Notes under the pieces: model-generated
What the model was told of the DNA's origin: nothing
Seen by the model: the letters and a program-made list of their open reading frames with translations, nothing else
Databases searched by the model: none
Shown: one piece after another, positions 4,222 to 7,575 of the stretch
How positions within the stretch are numbered: position 1 is the stretch's first letter
Layout: every line of letters begins with the position of its first letter
Source of the DNA: Kiritimatiellia bacterium
Lineage (GTDB): Bacteria > Verrucomicrobiota > Kiritimatiellia > RFP12 > UBA1067
Assembly (NCBI GenBank): GCA_017521065.1
Contig: JAFXEA010000524.1
Span: 1-7,575, forward strand
Length of the DNA: 7,575 nucleotides
Direction: 5' to 3'
Made by a program: the position numbers and the translations under genes

Positions 4222-5010
4222 TCATAGTGCGGGTTGTCTGATTTTGTGCTTGTAGATTTGCGGTCTGGTCTCAATCCCAAGCTGCCCTTTGATACGATAG
4301 AACGTAGTCTTCGTAATGCCGTATTTCTCGCACAGCTCCTGAATAGGAACCTGATTGTTGTAATCTGAAACCAAGGCATCATAATCAAACGAATCCCGGC
4401 TGCTTACTTTACGGTTATATCTGCGTTGCCCTTTGCGATGCAAAGCTCTTTGCACCGTTACCCGGTCGCAGTTCATAGCATCTGCAACGTCGTCGTATGT
4501 CATGCCGCTGTTTGCCAGCTCCACGATTTTTGATTGATCTGGCCTGTAATAAAAATCGAGGTGATGCAGAGTCCGTATAACCGTTGCTTTGTTTACGCCA
4601 TATCGTTCTGCAAGTTTTTTTGTGCTCATGCCGCCCTTGGCAAGCTCCAAAAGTTCTTTCTCGTTGTTGATCTTGTTAAAGATTCTTCCATCCCCACCTG
4701 GAGTGCTGTTATATCCATTGTTGAAAGAGTCATGTTCTGCAATCAGCTCAATTTCTCTTTCGTCCAGCTTGTCAAGTGGAACCCCGTCTTCAATGGTTTC
4801 AACATAGAACTTTTCGTTCCCATGCTTTTTCATGGCATTGTAGAGCTTGTAACCTGCTTTTGCTTTGCAGGTTGACGGTTTCATGTGCGCCATAAATCGT
4901 TCATGCACCGTCATGGTGGTTTGCCCTATGTAAACCTTGTCGTTGACCGTGTTTCTGATGATGTAAATGCTTCCGGTCCTTGCGATTGTAGGAGTGGTTT
5001 GTTCTGCCAC
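4222..5010 (-). CDS. GIY-YIG homing-type endonuclease with three C-terminal helix-turn-helix repeats
   Basis: GIY-YIG enzymes cut DNA at long sites and spread themselves into phage genomes. This one has 262 residues. The nuclease domain shows SIYIIRNTVNDKVYIGQT (14-31, the GIY and YIG strands), the conserved Arg in HERFMAH (Arg38), DEREIELIAEHDS (83-95) with the metal-binding Glu, and GYNSTPGGDG (99-108). The rest is DNA-binding: three helix-turn-helix units at about 118-148 (MSTKKLAERYGVNKATVIRT), 160-190 (MTYDDVADAMNCDRVTVQRA) and 209-240 (VPIQELCEKYGITKTTFYRI). The start is GTG at 5010, served by the GGAGAAGGAG purine run that also encodes the Lys/Glu end of the preceding gene. It stands free rather than inside an obvious intron, between a small zinc-type gene and the methyltransferase. 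Confidence 0.85.
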   Translation of the reverse strand: MAEQTTPTIARTGSIYIIRNTVNDKVYIGQTTMTVHERFMAHMKPSTCKAKAGYKLYNAMKKHGNEKFYVETIEDGVPLDKLDEREIELIAEHDSFNNGYNSTPGGDGRIFNKINNEKELLELAKGGMSTKKLAERYGVNKATVIRTLHHLDFYYRPDQSKIVELANSGMTYDDVADAMNCDRVTVQRALHRKGQRRYNRKVSSRDSFDYDALVSDYNNQVPIQELCEKYGITKTTFYRIKGQLGIETRPQIYKHKIRQPAL

Positions 5011-5011
5011 G

Positions 5012-5221
5012 TCAATTCTTCTCCTTCTCCTTCCCCTTCGCCGCTTCTATTGCATCGTCCCGTGCCTTGCACCGCTGCATTCCGTACCACAGATAGCTCC
5101 GCTTGCATTTGCGGTGGCAGCAGTACATGCAGATGAAATGCCCCGGCTTCAGCGGGCACTCCCCGGCCACGCTGTCATAGTAGGCGTTTCCGCAGACCTC
5201 GCACTTCACTCTTGCAGACAT
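5012..5221 (-). CDS. Small Cys-rich, probable zinc-binding phage protein
   Basis: A 69-residue protein with CEVC (7-10), ECP (Cys22), ICMYCC (31-35), Cys39 and Cys51, enough ligands for one or two zinc sites. The Cys pattern with PLKPGHFICMYCC is like small phage proteins of unknown function. It ends in a Lys/Glu run (KGKEKEKN). The ATG at 5221 follows GGGAG at a spacing of about six bases and lies inside the end of the previous gene (16-base overlap), indicating coupled translation. Role unknown; DNA or RNA binding is possible but not shown. Confidence 0.75.
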   Translation of the reverse strand: MSARVKCEVCGNAYYDSVAGECPLKPGHFICMYCCHRKCKRSYLWYGMQRCKARDDAIEAAKGKEKEKN

Positions 5222-5619
5222 TTGTTCTCCCGTTCTTCCTCCGGCAGCGGCTGTGAAAGCATCGGTTTTATTGCATCTTCATAGGCACCTGCGAAGGCTT
5301 TCCATAAGATGCGCGAACTCCATGCTTTTCCCCAGCTATATCCCATGTCTCTCAAAACATCCGCATGGAGGTTGGCGGCGTTTCTCCCAATACCTTCAGC
5401 CATAAGCAGCTTCACATACCGCTTTCTGCTGTGGCAACGTGGTAGTTTGACCGTCCCGACGATTTCAACATCCGCAAAGCTTGTGATATATTCCAGCGTA
5501 CCCTTTTCTTCCGTACCGTCACACTGAAACGTAACGTCCTCCAACTTTCCGATGCGTTGAAACTCCCCATTGTCGCTGAGAAAGTACAGGATAGCCGGTC
5601 TTTCTTCTCTCGGCCCCAT
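5206..5619 (-). CDS. Phage protein of unknown function
   Basis: 137 residues, beginning MGPREERPAILYFLSDNGEF. The first half looks beta-rich (ILYFLSDNGEFQRIGKLEDV). The second half contains CHSRKRYVKLLMAEGIGRNA, a basic segment resembling a short helical domain found at the ends of several phage hypothetical proteins, as I recall; I cannot assign a function. The start ATG shares one base with the dUTPase stop (TGATG), so it is translated by coupling, and its own end overlaps the next start. Confidence 0.7.
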   Translation of the reverse strand: MGPREERPAILYFLSDNGEFQRIGKLEDVTFQCDGTEEKGTLEYITSFADVEIVGTVKLPRCHSRKRYVKLLMAEGIGRNAANLHADVLRDMGYSWGKAWSSRILWKAFAGAYEDAIKPMLSQPLPEEERENKCLQE

Positions 5620-6041
5620 CAGTGCCCGGTGCTCCCGAAGCCCCCGCTTCCCCGCTCGGAATCGTCCAGTTCCGCCACGACTTCCAGCCAGTCGATTTCA
5701 GCCAGTCGGAGTACCGTTACCTGGCTGATCTTATCCCCTGCGTGGAATCTGTAATCCTTGCCTCTGTCGTGGTTGTAGAGCTTCACGAGATACGACCCGG
5801 AATACCCGGCGTCCACCAAGCCCGTGCTAAGAATGCTGTGCTTCACGTTGAGGCCGCTCTTGCTCACCAGCAGGCCGCAGCATCCCTCCGGGATTTGCAT
5901 GTGAACGCCGGTGTCATGTACTGTGCTCCCCCCGGCGGGAACGGTGAAATCCTCCTTGGCGTACAGATCCCATCCGGCGTCCGTTTCGTGTGCCCGTGTC
6001 GGCAGGAACGCGCCGGGGTCAAGCTTCACTTTGACGATCAT
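5619..6041 (-). CDS. dut: dUTP diphosphatase (trimeric dUTPase)
   Basis: It hydrolyses dUTP to dUMP and pyrophosphate, keeping uracil out of DNA and supplying dTMP synthesis. All five motifs of the trimeric family are present in 140 residues: DAGWDLYA (21-28), SKSGL (60-64), GLVDAGYSG (74-82, with the catalytic Asp77 and the uracil-stacking Tyr80), GDKISQ (102-107) and the glycine-rich C-terminal arm RGSGGFGSTG (130-139). The ATG at 6041 is chosen because AGGAGG (6050-6055) lies eight bases before it; an in-frame ATG at 6062 would place that ribosome site inside the gene. Length and motifs are normal, so it should be active. In many phages dUTPases also act as signalling proteins for mobile-island repressors; nothing here proves that. 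Confidence 0.95.
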   Translation of the reverse strand: MIVKVKLDPGAFLPTRAHETDAGWDLYAKEDFTVPAGGSTVHDTGVHMQIPEGCCGLLVSKSGLNVKHSILSTGLVDAGYSGSYLVKLYNHDRGKDYRFHAGDKISQVTVLRLAEIDWLEVVAELDDSERGSGGFGSTGH

Positions 6042-6058
6042 AATTCTTTCCTCCTGCT

Positions 6059-7183
6059 TCATGCTGATTCTTTGAAAAGGTCGATCTGCCCTGGAATCGG
6101 CTCGTCAATTTCCTTCTTTGCCTTTTCTTCGGCATCTCTCGCCGCCTTGTACTCGTTGTACTTTTTTCGGTATTCATAGCTTGGCCCGAAGATGTTCCAA
6201 GCAGCCTTGACCACGTTTGGCTCATATTTCCCGATCAGTTCCAGATCGTCCACGGCGCGGTAGGAAATCGGGCATCCACAGCATCCTGTCCTTTTCAGCC
6301 CGTAGACCTCATAGGCGTCGGAATAACGGATTCCGTAATTCTCTTTGTACCAGGCTTTATCCGAGTCTGAAACGTAGTACAAAGGGCGCAGCCGGTATTT
6401 CCCATCGGCGGTTTCGGTAAAGCACATGGAGGTGTTGTCCTTCCTTGGAACGCTTCGCATACCTCCCTCGTCCCGGCGCTCCCCCGTGATTACCATGTCG
6501 TAATCCTTCTGTACGCTGTGGGCAATCTGCTTCTTGCAGTAGTCGCAGCACCTGGCGCTGATCTTGAAGTCCGGCGGATACTCTGTCACGAAATCCCGCA
6601 TGTACCGGCTGGAATTGATAACGAGCTGGATGTTCGGTCTCGGTTCTCCCTTTGCATTGCAGCAGCAGATGAAGTTTATAAGGCTTTCGCACTTCGGGTA
6701 TCGCTCCCGCAGCTCCGTCCGCTTGGCGGCTTTGTCCTCCGCTTCCGCGTATTCGTCGGCAATGGACATTGGTATACCTTTCTTTTGCCATTCATCAAGT
6801 CCGCCGCTCATGATTTTGGAGACAAACGGGATTCCGTATTTTCTCGTAGCCTGTACGATGTTCACCTTTGGCCGCACGGTCTCAATTCCGATTCCGTATT
6901 TCTCCGCGACCTCCGCGACGTGATCCTTTGTCGCCTTCATTTCCAGCCCCGTATTGAAAAAGACATATTTGATTTCCGGCAGAGAGAAGATGCGCCGCGT
7001 CTGTTCGATCAGGTCAATTAGAATGTCGCTGTCTGCCCCGCCGGAATAGGAGCATATAGCCTTGGGGTGTTCTTTCAGCCGCTTGGCAATGATGCTCTGG
7101 ATGGCTGTGAACTTCCTCGGTGCGTCAAAGTCGGCGTAAGGAGGACGGTCTGTATAGACTCTGCTGTAGTAGGTTTCACCCAT
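6059..7183 (-). CDS. PP-loop ATPase, phosphoadenosine phosphosulfate reductase family, phage type
   Basis: 374 residues from the ATG at 7183, which follows AGGAGG (7193-7198) at nine bases; an ATG at 7210 is possible but has the ribosome site inside it. The PP-loop SYSGGADS (45-52) binds and adenylates a nucleotide substrate; VFFNTGLEM (74-82) is the second conserved strand. TGERRDEGGMRS (about 233-244) corresponds to the GxRxxES..R region of the family. Two Cys clusters, CCDYC (212-216) and TGCCGCP (290-296), could hold an iron-sulfur cluster as in DndC and related enzymes. A charged tail (RDAEEKAKKEIDEP) ends the protein. True PAPS reductase activity is not implied: phage members are mostly uncharacterised, and DNA or nucleotide modification is an alternative. 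Confidence 0.85.
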   Translation of the reverse strand: MGETYYSRVYTDRPPYADFDAPRKFTAIQSIIAKRLKEHPKAICSYSGGADSDILIDLIEQTRRIFSLPEIKYVFFNTGLEMKATKDHVAEVAEKYGIGIETVRPKVNIVQATRKYGIPFVSKIMSGGLDEWQKKGIPMSIADEYAEAEDKAAKRTELRERYPKCESLINFICCCNAKGEPRPNIQLVINSSRYMRDFVTEYPPDFKISARCCDYCKKQIAHSVQKDYDMVITGERRDEGGMRSVPRKDNTSMCFTETADGKYRLRPLYYVSDSDKAWYKENYGIRYSDAYEVYGLKRTGCCGCPISYRAVDDLELIGKYEPNVVKAAWNIFGPSYEYRKKYNEYKAARDAEEKAKKEIDEPIPGQIDLFKESA

Positions 7184-7301
7184 TCCGATCTTCCTCCTCG
7201 CCCGCTTCATCGTCTTGCAGGCTGGATTCCAGCTCCCGGCATATTTTCTTCAAACGCCGAATCTCGGCTTTTATCGCAGAAATCTCAGTTTTCAAGTCCA
7301 T
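7176..7301 (-). CDS. 41-residue coiled-coil ORF
   Basis: Starts at ATG 7301 after a GGGGGAG ribosome site and encodes a short, highly charged helix: ISAIKAEIRRLKKICRELES has heptad spacing typical of a coiled coil, followed by an acidic end (DDEAGEEEDRNG). It overlaps the regulator gene upstream by 17 bases and the PP-loop gene downstream by eight (ATGGGTGA), so it sits within the operon like a real gene. Function unknown; a scaffold or small regulatory partner is conceivable. Confidence 0.65.
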   Translation of the reverse strand: MDLKTEISAIKAEIRRLKKICRELESSLQDDEAGEEEDRNG

Positions 7302-7575
7302 TCTTCTCCCCCTTTTTCTTTCCCTTATCTTCCCGCAGCGACGCATCCCCAAAGAACTCCGCCGCCACGGTCTTTATGAATTCTCCGTGCCACCGAAGCC
7401 CGGTGCGCTCCGATATTCCGATCTTCATGGCCGCTCCTTGCAGACTGTGGCTGCGCCGCCAATAAATCATTTCGATGAACTCGATGCGGCTGGCTCCGTC
7501 CCGTGTGCGGAAGGTTTCGTCCACAGCGCGGCGGACGGCTTCCAGCTCCCGCCGTTCCAGGTCGGAGGCAGGTTC
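7285..7575 (-). CDS. RinA/ArpU-like phage transcriptional regulator, N-terminus off-window
   Basis: The frame is open to the window edge (96 codons visible) and ends at 7285. The segment SRIEFIEMIYWRRSHSLQGA followed by AMKIGISERTGLRWHGEFIK resembles the C-terminal helix-turn-helix region of RinA/ArpU-type regulators, which in Gram-positive phages activate late or packaging genes: a helix ending in YW, a short linker, then recognition helix SERTGLRWHGEF. A charged low-complexity tail (REDKGKKKGEKNGLEN) follows and overlaps the next start. A GTG at 7524 could be an internal start, but the upstream codons (DLERRELEAVRRA) look equally protein-like, so the gene most likely begins beyond the edge. 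Confidence 0.7.
   Translation of the reverse strand, partial: EPASDLERRELEAVRRAVDETFRTRDGASRIEFIEMIYWRRSHSLQGAAMKIGISERTGLRWHGEFIKTVAAEFFGDASLREDKGKKKGEKNGLEN

Noticed and set aside
6518..7021. Plus-strand open frame of 167 codons
   Set aside because: Antisense to the PP-loop protein, whose catalytic motifs are unambiguous on the minus strand.

Overview
The window looks like part of the early or DNA-modification region of a temperate phage or prophage from a Firmicutes (Clostridia-type) host. All phage genes lie on the minus strand, tightly packed with start/stop overlaps of 1 to 17 bases and strong GGAGG-type ribosome sites. The families present (RinA/ArpU-like regulator, PP-loop/PAPS-reductase-like protein, trimeric dUTPase, Cys-rich small protein, GIY-YIG endonuclease, C5 DNA methyltransferase) are typical of gut Firmicutes phages. 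The species call is inference; the sequence supports only this general assignment.

Layout along the minus strand, high to low coordinates: a phage regulator cut by the window edge (7285-7575); a 41-residue coiled-coil ORF (7176-7301); a PP-loop/PAPS-reductase-like protein (6059-7183); dUTPase (5619-6041); an unidentified phage protein (5206-5619); a small zinc-binding-type protein (5012-5221); a GIY-YIG endonuclease with three helix-turn-helix repeats (4222-5010); an orphan 42-residue ORF (4077-4205); a large, frame-broken cytosine-C5 methyltransferase (1472-4053); and the start of a further phage gene (1373-1471) that seems to be cut off by a transposon. The transposon is an IS200/IS605-type tnpB element occupying the left end of the window (about 1 to 1370-1430). 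It carries tnpB on the minus strand (C-terminus off-window) and, where tnpA might be expected, a divergent 50-residue ribbon-helix-helix gene on the plus strand, with back-to-back consensus promoters between them.

The methyltransferase is the most unusual object. Its motif order is circularly permuted: motifs IV, VI and VIII come first, then IX and X, and the SAM-binding motif I is at the C-terminus. Where a C5 enzyme normally has its target-recognition domain, there is instead an array of about 13 degenerate modules of roughly 30-40 residues (about 1895-3327). Seven G tracts of 7-9 bases fall in the coding strand of this gene, mostly encoding Gly-Gly-Gly loops. The reading frame breaks at four of them, those whose length differs by one from what the frame needs. 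This could be a phase-variable or decaying gene, or homopolymer sequencing error; the sequence alone cannot decide.

Functionally the phage genes fit nucleotide-pool and DNA protection work: dUTPase removes dUTP, the methyltransferase would mask restriction sites, the PP-loop protein may take part in sulfur or nucleotide modification, and the GIY-YIG protein is a selfish nuclease sitting just upstream of the methyltransferase.
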